The notes: generated by a model not told the origin, from the letters alone. 64,000 bases of DNA from Micromonospora avicenniae (GCF_900156065.1 NZ_FTNF01000015.1:1-64000); one strand, 5' to 3'. Shown: positions 45,833-54,275, counted from the stretch's first letter. Made by a program: numbers and translations.

Positions 45833-45896
45833 GCCACACCTCCTTCAGGACGGGCGCCGCTGGGCCGCCCGCCAGTGCGCGGCCGGCGCGGCGACA

Positions 45897-46766
45897 TCAG
45901 GTGAACTTGCTCTTGACCTTGGTGGCGACCTCGCCGACCATGCCCGGGTTGGTGCCGTACAGACGCGGGTCACCGGGCGGCAGCACCGGCTCCGGCGCGT
46001 GCGCCCGCGGGCTGTCGTCGTACCGGAACTGGCCCTTGCCGTCCGGTGCGGGCCCGGACGCCCAGCGCCCCTGCGAGGCGTCGGTGCCGGGCGAGAAGTC
46101 CAGGTAGGTGTAGCCGAACTGCTCGGTCAACTCGGACGAGTCGGGGAAGGCGTCCGGCACCGGCATCTCCTCCAGGCCGTCCTCCATGAGCTGCTCGATC
46201 GCGGCCATCCACATGTTCTGGTGCATGGTGTCCCGGGCCAGCAGAAAGCGGAGCATCTGCTTGACCCCCGGATCGTCGGTCATGTTGAACAACCGGGCCA
46301 CCTGCAGCCGGCCCTGGGCCTCCGCGGTGACGTTGAGGTAGAAGTCGGCCAGCAGGTTGCCGCTGGCCGTGATGTACGAGCCGTTCCAGGGCACCCCGAC
46401 GCTGTCCACCGGCAACGCCCCGCCGCCACCGTGGATGAGGTGCGCCGGGTTGGAGCCGCCGTAGATCGCCCCCACCATCGGGTTCTGCTCGGCCGCTTCC
46501 TGCAGGGACAGGGGCGCGTTCTCGAGCAGCCGGGTGATCATTGTGGCGATCATCTCGACGTGACCCATCTCCTCGGTGCCGACGTCGAGGAAGAGGTCCT
46601 TGTACTTGCCGGGCAGGCGGCAGTTCCAGCCCTGGTAGAGGTACTGGTTGGCGACGGTCATCTCGCCCCACTTGCCGCCCAGGATCTCCTGCAGCCGGCG
46701 GGCGAACGCGGCGTCCGGACCGTCCGGCTTCGCCTCGAACTGCAGGTCCTTCAGGTGCGTGAACAA
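45897..46766 (-). CDS. Manganese catalase
   Basis: 289 aa, dimanganese ferritin-like catalase converting H2O2 to water and O2. The expected ligands are visible: Glu35 (WGEMTVANQYL), Glu66 and His69 (GTEEMGHVEM), Glu149 (TAEAQGR) and His182 (DTMHQNMW). The N-terminus FTHLKDLQFEAKPDGPD is typical of the family, and it follows a TTG codon at 46766 with AGGAGG upstream, so TTG is the start. Cytoplasmic. Adjacent to a putative Mn exporter, suggesting joint handling of Mn supply and peroxide stress. Confidence 0.92.
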   Translation of the reverse strand: MFTHLKDLQFEAKPDGPDAAFARRLQEILGGKWGEMTVANQYLYQGWNCRLPGKYKDLFLDVGTEEMGHVEMIATMITRLLENAPLSLQEAAEQNPMVGAIYGGSNPAHLIHGGGGALPVDSVGVPWNGSYITASGNLLADFYLNVTAEAQGRLQVARLFNMTDDPGVKQMLRFLLARDTMHQNMWMAAIEQLMEDGLEEMPVPDAFPDSSELTEQFGYTYLDFSPGTDASQGRWASGPAPDGKGQFRYDDSPRAHAPEPVLPPGDPRLYGTNPGMVGEVATKVKSKFT

Positions 46767-46852
46767 GGGTCCTCCTCGGTACCGCGACGACGTGGCACCG
46801 GTACGTTTCCCGCATTGCTGACCCGGCCGGGCCAACCGGCGGCCCAGCCGGG

Positions 46853-47590
46853 TCAACCGCCGGCGCGCGCGACCTGCGGCAGCAGCACCTCTATCGCCAC
46901 ACCGCGTGGGCGGAGCCGGTGCACGTGCACCGAGCCGCCATCGGCCGCGACGAGCCGGCGGACGATCCACAGGCCGAGCCCGGACATCCCGGAGCCCGGC
47001 TGCGGCCGGCGCAGCGCCTCCAGCAGACTCGCCGCCACCCGCCCCTCGCTCGTCACCAGCAGGCTGAGCCCGGTGCGGCGCAGCGTCGCGTAGATCCCCA
47101 CCCGACCGTCGCGAGGCCCGTGCCGCAGCGCGTTCTCAACCAGGTTGACCAACACCTGCCGGACGCGTCGTGCCGGCACCGGGCACCGTGCCGCCCGCCG
47201 GGTGGCCCGGACCCGCCGCCGGTGCACGGGCACGAGAAGGGCGGACTCCCGCAGGAGCTCGCCGAGCGGCACGAGCGTCTCCGGCGCCACCGCCGGGGTC
47301 AGCGCGCCGGTGCCGGCCGTCGCGTCTCGGAGCAGCGCCTGCAGGTGCGCGGCCTGGTCCCGCGCGAGTCGGATGATCGCCCGGCGGTCGGCGGCGGTCA
47401 ACTCCCGGCGCTCGTCGGCGAGCGCCCCGGTCAGCGACGTCAGCGAGCTGACGGGGGTACGGAACTCGTGACAGAGCACGCGCAGCAGCAGTTCCGGGTC
47501 GCTAGCTGTCGGCCGGTCCACGTCTTCACCGATCGGCTCGATCCGCCGGAAACCTCGCAGCACCGCCGCCAACCCGTGCCGTCCGCGCAT
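46853..47590 (-). CDS. Soluble sensor histidine kinase
   Basis: 245 aa without membrane helices. H-box with His41 (LCHEFRTPVSSLTSL), a HisKA helix pair, and a HATPase with QVLVNLVENALRHG (N-box) and SGLGLWIVRRLV (G-box). The ATG at 47590 is chosen because GGAGGGAG lies 8 nt upstream. No sensory domain is attached, so the signal must come through a partner. Divergent from a LuxR-type regulator starting 67 nt away, which is unusual because HisKA kinases rarely pair with NarL/LuxR regulators. Confidence 0.8.
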   Translation of the reverse strand: MRGRHGLAAVLRGFRRIEPIGEDVDRPTASDPELLLRVLCHEFRTPVSSLTSLTGALADERRELTAADRRAIIRLARDQAAHLQALLRDATAGTGALTPAVAPETLVPLGELLRESALLVPVHRRRVRATRRAARCPVPARRVRQVLVNLVENALRHGPRDGRVGIYATLRRTGLSLLVTSEGRVAASLLEALRRPQPGSGMSGLGLWIVRRLVAADGGSVHVHRLRPRGVAIEVLLPQVARAGG

Positions 47591-47656
47591 CCGACCCGCT
47601 CCCTCCGTACCGGTGCGTACCCGCATGATCGGTACCCGCTCGGGAAGGGACCAGAC

Positions 47657-48298
47657 ATGCCCGACGTGCCCACCATTCGGCTCGTGGTCGTCGACGACCA
47701 CCGGCTCTTCGTACGCGGGCTCGAACTTCTGCTGCCCGCCACGACCGACAAGCGGGTGGAGGTCGTGGGCTCGACCGGTGACGCCTCGGCGGCCGCCTCG
47801 CTGGTGAGCCGCTGCCATCCGGACCTGGCCCTGGTCGACCTGCACATGCCGCCACCGGGCGGCGTACGCGCCGTGGCGGCCATCCGGCGGACCACGCCCC
47901 GGGTACGCGTCGTGGCCATGTCGGGCGGCGACGACCCGGATCCGGCGCTGGAGGCGCTACGGGCCGGCGCCGAGGGGTACCTGCCGAAGAGCAGCCAACC
48001 CGAGGAGCTGCTGCCGCCGCTGCTGGCGGTCCTCGACGGTTGGGCCGTGCTCCCGGCAGAGCTGCTGCGTGCGCTGCTCCGACCGGTCCGGTCCGCCGCG
48101 ATCGACCTGGACGTCGACGAGCGTCGTCTGCTGCGGGCCGTCGCCACCGGCCGCAGCAGCGTCGAGATCGCCGGAGACCTGCATGTGTCGGAACGGACCG
48201 TGAAGCGGATGATCGCCGCTCTGTTGCGGAAACTACGGGTCTCCAGCCGGGCCGAGGCCGCCGCTCTCGCCGGCCAGGTGGGTCTGCTCGGCGAATGA
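47657..48298 (+). CDS. LuxR-type response regulator
   Basis: 213 aa. Receiver with Asp13-Asp14, phospho-acceptor Asp61 (ALVDLHMPPPGG) and Lys in YLPKSSQPEE. A LuxR-like helix-turn-helix covers about 150-205 (LLRAVATGRSSVEIAGDLHVSERTVKRMIAALLRKL). GGGAAGGGA precedes the ATG. It may form a pair with the divergent soluble kinase, or be independent. Lsr2 lies downstream on the same strand but 180 bp away. Confidence 0.88.
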   Translation: MPDVPTIRLVVVDDHRLFVRGLELLLPATTDKRVEVVGSTGDASAAASLVSRCHPDLALVDLHMPPPGGVRAVAAIRRTTPRVRVVAMSGGDDPDPALEALRAGAEGYLPKSSQPEELLPPLLAVLDGWAVLPAELLRALLRPVRSAAIDLDVDERRLLRAVATGRSSVEIAGDLHVSERTVKRMIAALLRKLRVSSRAEAAALAGQVGLLGE

Positions 48299-48478
48299 AC
48301 AGTCGGGCCGATTCCACGGCCCACCGATCTGGTGGCGGGACCGATTACCCCGTCGGGCACACTATTGATGGCGCGAAAACACGACCCACCGAAATGAATC
48401 GACCGTATTCTTGCGGTTTACTGGGATCGTACGTCAAACTTTGGGACACACCCCGCCCCAGACAGGGAGTAATCGGCG

Positions 48479-48826
48479 ATGGCCAGAAAAGTAATCACGG
48501 TGCTGACCGACGACCTCGATGGTGGAAAGGCCGACCGGACTGTCGAGTTCAGCCTCGACGGCGTCGGCTACACCATCGACGTCTCGGACGAGAACGCCGG
48601 CGTGCTGCGCAAGGCGCTCGACCCTTACATCACCGCCGGTCGCCGCATCGGGCGCGGCAATGTGGAGAGCGCCCGCAGCGGACGGCGGGCGGTCCGGATC
48701 GGCGGTGCGGGAATGGATCGGGAGCAGAACCGCGCCATCCGCGAATGGGCCGCCAAGAACGGTTACCGGATCTCCGAACGGGGCCGGATCCCGGTCGAGG
48801 TCGCCGAGGCGTACAAGAACCGCTGA
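48479..48826 (+). CDS. lsr2: Nucleoid-associated protein Lsr2
   Basis: 115 aa, the xenogeneic silencer of actinobacteria. The N-terminal dimerisation domain starts MARKVITVLTDDLDGG. The C-terminal DNA-binding domain ends RAIREWAAKNGYRISERGR with the AT-hook-like RGR, then IPVEVAEAY. Full length for the family. It coats AT-rich, often foreign, DNA. GGGAG stands before the ATG, and the 180-bp upstream region is AT-rich and may itself be bound (autoregulation). Most actinomycetes have two paralogues; only one is here. Confidence 0.95.
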   Translation: MARKVITVLTDDLDGGKADRTVEFSLDGVGYTIDVSDENAGVLRKALDPYITAGRRIGRGNVESARSGRRAVRIGGAGMDREQNRAIREWAAKNGYRISERGRIPVEVAEAYKNR

Positions 48827-48888
48827 TCCTGCTCGCGGCGGCGCGCGACGTTCCGTCGCGGCGGGGAGCGTCGCCAGCAGGGCATCCA

Positions 48889-48916
48889 TCCGGCCGGCCC
48901 GCACGGGCCGGCCGGA
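48889..48916 (+). terminator. Terminator-like hairpin after lsr2
   Basis: TCCGGCCGGCCCG (48889-48901) and its exact complement (48904-48916) form a 13-bp stem around a very short loop, 63 nt after the lsr2 stop. Confidence 0.6.
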
Positions 48917-48996
48917 CGTGTTCGCGATGCCGGGCGGGCCCACGCGCGAGGGCCGGCCGGGATCGCACCGGGCGGCCCGGCCGCACCGGAGCCGGC

Positions 48997-49306
48997 TCAG
49001 CCGAGCTGGATGCGGACCGCGTCGAAGGCGGGGGTCTGGTGGCCCCGCTACATCATCGGCAGCCGGTGCGAACCGTCACCGGCCCAGGCCGCGCACTGCG
49101 CGATGCCGGACTCCGGCAGGCCGGGCACCTGCATGGTCACCTCGTCCGGCTCCGCGCCACCGCAGCCGGCTGTCGTCGCAGTTGTTCGCGAGCACGTCCA
49201 GACCGGCGACGATCCCGCCGAAGACCGCGAGAGTGCCGATCACGGCCGGCAGTCGCCTGCTCCGTGCGTTACCGGACGACCGGCGCGCCCGTCTGGACCT
49301 GCGCAT
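48997..49306 (-). pseudogene. Decayed small membrane or secreted protein gene
   Basis: Coding-like minus-strand sequence with one frame break and one internal stop. The first frame from ATG 49306 gives a basic N-terminus and a hydrophobic helix (AVIGTLAVFGGIVAGLDVLANN) with consistently G/C third bases. Around 49165-49185 the coding signal moves to the +1 frame (EPDEVTMQVPGLPES, then QCAAWAGDGSHRLPMM). That frame meets TAG at 49048-49050, then continues RGHQTPAFDAVRIQLG to a TGA at 48997. A single base change (TAC to TAG) plus one indel would explain it. Product family unknown. Confidence 0.55.
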
Positions 49307-49395
49307 CGAATTGCTCGCCTCCGCGATCCGGTGGATCCGTCCCTCGCCGGCCGGCGGAATTGCGCGCACGCCGAGACGGCACTCCTGGCGTACCG

Positions 49396-49617
49396 TCACA
49401 CGTCGATGGCCGACGATGCCATTTCCGTACCGTCTCCCGCCTCCGGTGCCGCGGACGGGGCGAGATCCTGCCCATTCCCGCTGAGGTACGGAACGTCCAC
49501 GGTCAGGGGTTCGACGAGCCGCCGGAAAAAATTGTCCAGGCAGTCACCGGCCGCCCCGGGTGGGGACTGATAGCCGCTGGTCAGGTCGTACCTGCGGTCG
49601 GGAAGAAGCCGACGAAC
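49396..49617 (-). other. Possible gene remnant without a start codon
   Basis: Directly after the DUF2726 stop the same frame stays open for 73 codons and reads like protein (RYDLTSGYQSPPG, then DCLDNFFRRLVEPLTVDV). No start codon or ribosome site lies at its beginning, and codon third positions are less GC-biased than in neighbours. It may be a gene fragment, a lost C-terminal extension of DUF2726, or chance. Confidence 0.25.
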
Positions 49618-50493
49618 TCAGTCGGCGCAGAGATGGTCGAACGCGAAACCGCCGACCAGTTCGTCCCGGCGGGCCTGCAGCGCGAGGATGTCGGCCCGCA
49701 GCGCGTCCCTGCCGACGAACTCCGGCTCCGCGTCGTCCAGGTCACGCAGCCGCTCGCCGATGGCGACCGCGGCGAGGTCCTCGGCCAGTTGCGCCGAGTC
49801 GATGCCGCAGGAGAAGCCGTGCTCCCGGACCGTCACCCGTTCCACCAGGCAGCGTCCGGGGCGGACCTCCACCCAGCTCCACCCCTCTGCCGGTCCACCG
49901 GACCACTGCACGTGCAGGCCGCGCACGATGGGGTCGACCAGTCCGCGGGAGACGTACGCCTCCACCGCCGCCGCGCGGGCCAGCGCGCCCAGATCGTTCA
50001 CGTGTCCCGTACGCCCGTCGGGGAGCCTGCCGAGGATCTCGCGGAACCCGGTCGGCGCGGGCCCCTCCGGGTCGGGCGGGGTCGCCGCGGCGTAACCGCG
50101 CGCGTCGAGGACGTACTCCACCAGGCGACGACCGTGGTCGGCGGGTCGCAGTGTGGACGACTCGACCCGCAGCACCGGCAGCCCGGCTGCCGCGGCGACG
50201 GTGGCCTTCATCCGCTCGGCCCGCTGCGCCGGCGAGCCTCCGGGCACGGCGGGACCGATCTCGACCGCGGCGACGATCTGACCGGTGTCGCCGGAACAGA
50301 TGACGAGGTCGTATCCCTCGCGGCTGGCCGTACTCCACTGGTTGCCGGTGATGCCCGGCGGCCGTCCCGGTACGAGTTCGCCGAGCCGGTGCGCGGGGTA
50401 CACCTGGTGACCGGCGCGGTGGAGCAGCGGGGCGCGCCCGCCCGCCAGGGGCAGCGCCCGCAGGAGCCTGCCCTCGTCACCGATGATCGTCAT
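49618..50493 (-). CDS. DUF2726-like protein (nuclease-fold domain)
   Basis: 291 aa, soluble. The N-terminal half resembles DUF2726, a predicted PD-(D/E)XK-like fold: DLVICSGDTGQIVAAVEIGP (about 65-84), then ERMKATVAAAAGLPVLRVES (about 94-113). This fits the Asp, Glu-X-x and Lys spacing of such domains. The C-terminal half (about 140-291) is unassigned. The ATG at 50493 begins at the conserved part; the longer frame upstream is Pro/Arg-rich. DNA cleavage is not shown. Divergent from the Asp23/AmaP genes. Confidence 0.6.
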   Translation of the reverse strand: MTIIGDEGRLLRALPLAGGRAPLLHRAGHQVYPAHRLGELVPGRPPGITGNQWSTASREGYDLVICSGDTGQIVAAVEIGPAVPGGSPAQRAERMKATVAAAAGLPVLRVESSTLRPADHGRRLVEYVLDARGYAAATPPDPEGPAPTGFREILGRLPDGRTGHVNDLGALARAAAVEAYVSRGLVDPIVRGLHVQWSGGPAEGWSWVEVRPGRCLVERVTVREHGFSCGIDSAQLAEDLAAVAIGERLRDLDDAEPEFVGRDALRADILALQARRDELVGGFAFDHLCAD

Positions 50494-50604
50494 CCGCCTG
50501 ATCCATCCGCCGATTCGTCGACCGGCCGAGTCTAGGGGTGGATCATGGGGGCCGCGTCGCCGGTGCGGCCCGGGCCGGGGCCACGACCAGCCAAACCCAG
50601 CAGA

Positions 50605-50620
50605 TGTGAGGTGGATCACA
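50605..50620. promoter_or_regulatory. Second CRP/FNR-type operator
   Basis: TGTGA (50605-50609), 6 nt, TCACA (50616-50620) is an exact CRP-family consensus. It lies between the DUF2726 gene (112 nt away) and the Asp23 gene (88 nt away). It is the second such site in the window, after 25132-25147. Confidence 0.5.
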
Positions 50621-50708
50621 GATCGGCCATGTTCCGACTCGCGGCGAGCGTGTATCCAGATCCACGCCGACGGGCCGTACGGCGGCGGTGACCGACAGGG
50701 AGGCAGCG

Positions 50709-51044
50709 GTGAGCTACCCGATCGACCGGAACCCCACCCGGATCACCCCGGACGCCGTCGCGCGGATCAGCGCCCACGCCGCCCGCCAGGCTCCCGGCGT
50801 GCACACGCTGGTCGCCGTGCCGGCCCGGCCGTACGGGGTGGCGGTCCGCCTCGACGACCGGGCGGTGAGCGTCGACGTGGACGTCGTCACCTGGTACGGC
50901 CAGAGCGTGCTGACCGTGGCCGATGCGATCCGCGACGCGGTGATCGAACAGGTGGAGTCGTCAACCGGGCTGGCCGTACGGGAAGTCACCGTCACGGTGC
51001 AGGACGTCGTCGTACCGGGCGTGGACGTGCCGGTGCCGACGTGA
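50709..51044 (+). CDS. Asp23/Gls24 family envelope stress protein
   Basis: 111 aa, complete Asp23 domain: ITPDAVARISAHAARQAPGVHTL, then VDVDVVTWYGQSVLTVADAIRDAV and VREVTVTVQDVVV. The GTG at 50709 with GGGAGG upstream is chosen over GTG 50688. Asp23 proteins are held at the membrane by AmaP-type anchors; two candidate anchors follow. Cytoplasmic face, cell-envelope homeostasis. A CRP-type site lies 88 nt upstream. Confidence 0.9.
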   Translation: MSYPIDRNPTRITPDAVARISAHAARQAPGVHTLVAVPARPYGVAVRLDDRAVSVDVDVVTWYGQSVLTVADAIRDAVIEQVESSTGLAVREVTVTVQDVVVPGVDVPVPT

Positions 51045-51068
51045 CCGGCCGGACCGCCGGAGGTTGAG

Positions 51069-51587
51069 ATGCGTACCGCCAACCGGCTGGCCACGCTGCT
51101 GCTCGCTGTCGTCCTGCTCGTCGGCGGCGTGCTGCTGGCCGTGGAGGCGCTGCTGTCCGCGGCCGGCCGGCCGGCGCTCTTCGTCGACCTCACCGGCTGG
51201 GCCGCGACGCTCGGTGGGGCCCGGTGGGACGAGCCGGCCGTGCGCGCGGCGGCGATCGCCGTCCTCCTGCTCGGGCTCTGTCTCCTCGCCGCCGAACTGC
51301 GGCGATGGACACCCCTGCGGGTGGACGCCGGGGCCGGCTGGCACCTGCACCGCCGCTGCCTGGAGCGCCGGCTGACCGTGGCCGCCGGTTCGGTTCCGGG
51401 TGTACGGCGGGCCCGGGTCCGGATACGCCGGTACGGCGCCCAGTGGCGACCGCGGGTGGCGGTCGTCGGTGACCCGGCGACCCGCGGCGAGGTCGAGTTC
51501 GCCGTGCGTCAGGAACTGCACCGGCTGGCCGTCTCCCGATCCGGCCGGATCGAGGTGCGGTTGCTTCCCCGGCGGCGGGCGGCGTGA
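51069..51587 (+). CDS. DUF6286-like membrane protein of Asp23 cluster
   Basis: 172 aa. Two membrane helices (about 8-28 and 58-77) form a hairpin, followed by a cytoplasmic Arg-rich alpha/beta domain (about 90-170). GGAGG lies 5 nt before the ATG. Genes of this type regularly stand between Asp23 and AmaP in actinobacteria. The final A of its stop overlaps the next start (GTGA). Probably a membrane anchor or partner for Asp23. Confidence 0.75.
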   Translation: MRTANRLATLLLAVVLLVGGVLLAVEALLSAAGRPALFVDLTGWAATLGGARWDEPAVRAAAIAVLLLGLCLLAAELRRWTPLRVDAGAGWHLHRRCLERRLTVAAGSVPGVRRARVRIRRYGAQWRPRVAVVGDPATRGEVEFAVRQELHRLAVSRSGRIEVRLLPRRRAA

Positions 51588-52138
51588 CCAACGCCGCGCA
51601 CCGGGTGCTCTGGACCGTCGTGGCGCTGCTGCTGGTCGCGCTCGGCGGCGTCGTGCTGGCGCTGAACCTCGGTCGGCTCCCCGGCGGGGACCCGGGCGCC
51701 GTGCTGCTCGGCACGGGGCTACGGCGATCCTGGCGGCTCGCCGCGCCCTGGGGCGCACTGGCCGCGGCGGTCGCCGGGCTGCTCGCCGCGGTGAGCGGGC
51801 TGTGGCTGCTGCTCCGCGAGCTGCGCGGAATCGGCGAGGATCGGCGGACACTCGTCCACCCGGGCCGGCGCGGGCGGACCCGGCTGGCCGCCGCGGCGCT
51901 CACCCGGGCGCTGGAACGCGACCTGACCGGCGATCCGCGGATACGTCGCGCACGGGTGGTACTCACCGGCGATCCGCACCGGCCCGACCTGTGGCTCCGC
52001 GTGGAGATCGTGGCCGGCACGCGCACCGCCGGCCTGCGGGAGCACGTGAGCGGCGCCATCCGCCGCTACGTCGACACCGCCGACTGCCACCCCGCCCACC
52101 TCGACGTGACCGCGCTGGTCGACGCCGGCCAGGCATGA
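51584..52138 (+). CDS. AmaP-like alkaline-shock membrane anchor
   Basis: 184 aa. Two N-terminal helices (about 8-28 and 50-77) and a cytoplasmic alpha/beta domain (about 95-180), the AmaP layout. Its GTG overlaps the preceding stop. In staphylococci AmaP recruits Asp23 to the membrane; the same role is inferred here. It closes the three-gene envelope cluster 50709-52138. Confidence 0.75.
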   Translation: MTNAAHRVLWTVVALLLVALGGVVLALNLGRLPGGDPGAVLLGTGLRRSWRLAAPWGALAAAVAGLLAAVSGLWLLLRELRGIGEDRRTLVHPGRRGRTRLAAAALTRALERDLTGDPRIRRARVVLTGDPHRPDLWLRVEIVAGTRTAGLREHVSGAIRRYVDTADCHPAHLDVTALVDAGQA

Positions 52139-52192
52139 TCGACCCACCGGCGCCCGCTCGGTCGCCGGAGCGCCGAGACCTGGAGGTGGAGC

Positions 52193-52921
52193 GTGCGGGT
52201 CGTGTCGCTCGTACCGTCGCTGACCGAGGCCGTGGCGGTCACCCTGCCCGGCGTGCTGGTCGGCGCCACCGACTGGTGCACCCACCCGGCGGAGCTGGAC
52301 GTGCCGCGGGTGGGCGGCAGCAAGTACCCCGACCTGGCTCGGGTGCTCGCGCTGCGCCCGGACCTCGTGCTGCTCAACGTCGAGGAGAACCGCCGGGAGG
52401 ACGCCGACGCCCTGGTCGCCGCGGGGGTGCCGGTGCGGGTCACCTACCCGCGTACCGTGCCGGAGGCGCTCGCCGAGCTGACCGAGCTGCTCGCCGACCT
52501 CGGCGCGACGCAGGAGCCGGCCTGGCTCGGCGCCGCCCGCCGCGCCTGGGCCGACCCGCCGCGGTTGTCGCCGGCCCGCCGGGCGGTGGTGCCGGTCTGG
52601 CGTCGCCCCTGGGTGGTCCTCGGATCCGACACGTTCGCCGGGGACGTGCTGCGGCGGTTGGGGACGCTGAACCTCTACGAGGGGCACCCGGAGCGTTACC
52701 CCCGCCCGGAGTTCGCCGAGCTGCGCGACATCGGCGCGGAACTCGTGGTGCTCCCCGACGAGCCGTACCGCTTCACCGCCGACGACGGCCCCGAGGCTTT
52801 CCCCGGTACGCCCTGCGCCCTACTCTCCGGCCGGCATCTGACCTGGTACGGACCGTCGCTGGCCGAGGCGCCCGCGGTGCTCGCCGCGCAGCTGGCCCGG
52901 CCGGTGACCGTCCCGGCCTGA
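52193..52921 (+). CDS. BtuF-like substrate-binding domain protein, cytoplasmic
   Basis: 242 aa. The fold pattern of class III periplasmic binding proteins is clear: VVSLVPSLTEAVAV at the start, GATDWCTHPAEL, VGGSKYPDL and RPDLVLLNVEENRREDADAL. Yet there is no signal peptide, and the protein starts directly with the domain (GTG with GGAGGTGGAG upstream). Such cytosolic forms occur in actinobacteria with unknown role; the family binds corrinoids or metal chelates. No ABC transporter genes are adjacent. Confidence 0.78.
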   Translation: MRVVSLVPSLTEAVAVTLPGVLVGATDWCTHPAELDVPRVGGSKYPDLARVLALRPDLVLLNVEENRREDADALVAAGVPVRVTYPRTVPEALAELTELLADLGATQEPAWLGAARRAWADPPRLSPARRAVVPVWRRPWVVLGSDTFAGDVLRRLGTLNLYEGHPERYPRPEFAELRDIGAELVVLPDEPYRFTADDGPEAFPGTPCALLSGRHLTWYGPSLAEAPAVLAAQLARPVTVPA

Positions 52922-52945
52922 CCTGGCCGGTTCGATCATCCGCTC

Positions 52946-52972
52946 GGCCGCCGGCACGGCAGTCCGGCGGCC
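52946..52972. terminator. Hairpin between convergent genes
   Basis: GGCCGCCGG (52946-52954) pairs with CCGGCGGCC (52964-52972) around a 9-nt loop, between the BtuF-like gene and the TerC gene. Confidence 0.5.
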
Positions 52973-53016
52973 CGGTGGTGATCGGTTGCGCGCCGCCGTT
53001 GGACCGGATCACGGCG

Positions 53017-54003
53017 TCAGGGCTCCCCGCCCTCGGCCCGGCGGCCCGTCGATCGACTGCGGGCCCGGCTTCGCCCCCGCCGGACCGACACTGCGCTCCA
53101 CCCGATCGACACCGACAGGGTCACCACCACCACCGCGAACGTGAGCCAGAGCGGCAGCTTTCCCACGGGCGTCTCGGCGAGGATCAGCTTCAGCCCGGCG
53201 AAGGCCAGCAGGACCGCCAGGCCGTACCGCAGGTAGCCGAAGTGACGCAGCAGCCCGGCGAGGCAGAAGTAGAGGCTGCGCAGCCCCAGCACGGCGAAGG
53301 CGTTGGCCGTCCAGACCAGGAACGTGTTGGTGGTGATGGACAGGATCGCGGCCACCGAGTCGATCGCGAAGACCACGTCGGTGGCCTCGATCGCGACGAG
53401 CGCCACCAGCAGCAGGGTCGCCCGGCGTCGACCGTCGATGCGTACCGTGAATCGGTCGCCGTGGTAGCCGGGGTCGGTCGGGACCAGTCGGCGGAACAGC
53501 CGCACCACGCGGTTGCGTTCCGGGTTCACGTCGGGTTCGCCGCGTACGGCCAACCGCCAGCCGGTCCAGATCAGGAAAGCGCCGAGCACCACGCCGGCCC
53601 AGGCCAGCCGCCGCAGCAGCTCGGCGCCGGCGAGGATGAAGGCCAGCCGGAACACCAACGCCCCGAGCACACCCCAGAACAACACCTTGTGCTGGTAGCC
53701 GGCGGGGACCCGGAAGTACCCGAAGAGCAGGGCGAAGACGAAGACGTTGTCCACCGACAGCGCCTTCTCCAACAGGTAGCCGGAGTAGTACGCGACCGCC
53801 GGCTCGCCGCCGCGCCAGAACCAGATGACGAGGCCGAAGAGGAGGCCCGCGCCGATCCAGACGGCGCTCCAGATCAACGCCTCGCGCAGCTCGATGACGT
53901 GGTTGTCCCGGTGCGAGAGCACATCCACCGCGAGCATGACCGCGATGACGACACTGACTGCCGCCCAGGCCCAGGGCGGTGCCGGGAACGTCGCGTCGCC
54001 CAC
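53017..54003 (-). CDS. TerC family integral membrane protein
   Basis: 328 aa, about nine membrane helices. Conserved acidic residues occur in membrane segments EKALSVDNVFVFALLFGY (about 87-104) and IEATDVVFAIDSVAAIL (about 200-216), the TerC signature. Family members (Alx, MeeY/MeeF, TerC) export Mn2+, sometimes to metallate secreted enzymes. The GTG at 54003 has GGAGG 7 nt upstream. No yybP-ykoY aptamer was found upstream, unlike the GDT1 gene in this window. Confidence 0.88.
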   Translation of the reverse strand: MGDATFPAPPWAWAAVSVVIAVMLAVDVLSHRDNHVIELREALIWSAVWIGAGLLFGLVIWFWRGGEPAVAYYSGYLLEKALSVDNVFVFALLFGYFRVPAGYQHKVLFWGVLGALVFRLAFILAGAELLRRLAWAGVVLGAFLIWTGWRLAVRGEPDVNPERNRVVRLFRRLVPTDPGYHGDRFTVRIDGRRRATLLLVALVAIEATDVVFAIDSVAAILSITTNTFLVWTANAFAVLGLRSLYFCLAGLLRHFGYLRYGLAVLLAFAGLKLILAETPVGKLPLWLTFAVVVVTLSVSIGWSAVSVRRGRSRARSRSTGRRAEGGEP

Positions 54004-54275
54004 CCGGTGCCCTCCGCATCGACCGCTTCCCCGGGGTGATCTCCGCCGCTCGGCGCGGCGACGACGGACTGAGGCAGGGGGCGCCTCCGAGCCTATTTCA
54101 ACGACGCGTGCGGCGGGACCGCTCGGACGAGATCGGCCCGCGGCGGCCGGTGCGGGCCGCGTACGGGCCGGTCCGTCGCGGACACGGTGGCGGGCTGCCG
54201 CACATCGGCCCCGCACTATCCGGCAGGATCGGAGCTGACCGGGCCACACGACCCAACACGGCAGGAGACTTCCCG

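Noticed and set aside
48997..49399. Programmed frameshift gene rather than pseudogene
   Set aside because: No slippery heptamer or strong downstream structure is evident at the frame change, and an extra TAG follows, so decay is the simpler reading.
54004..54275. A manganese riboswitch upstream of the TerC gene
   Set aside because: The conserved GGGGAGTAG and GACATAC cores were looked for on the minus strand and not found.
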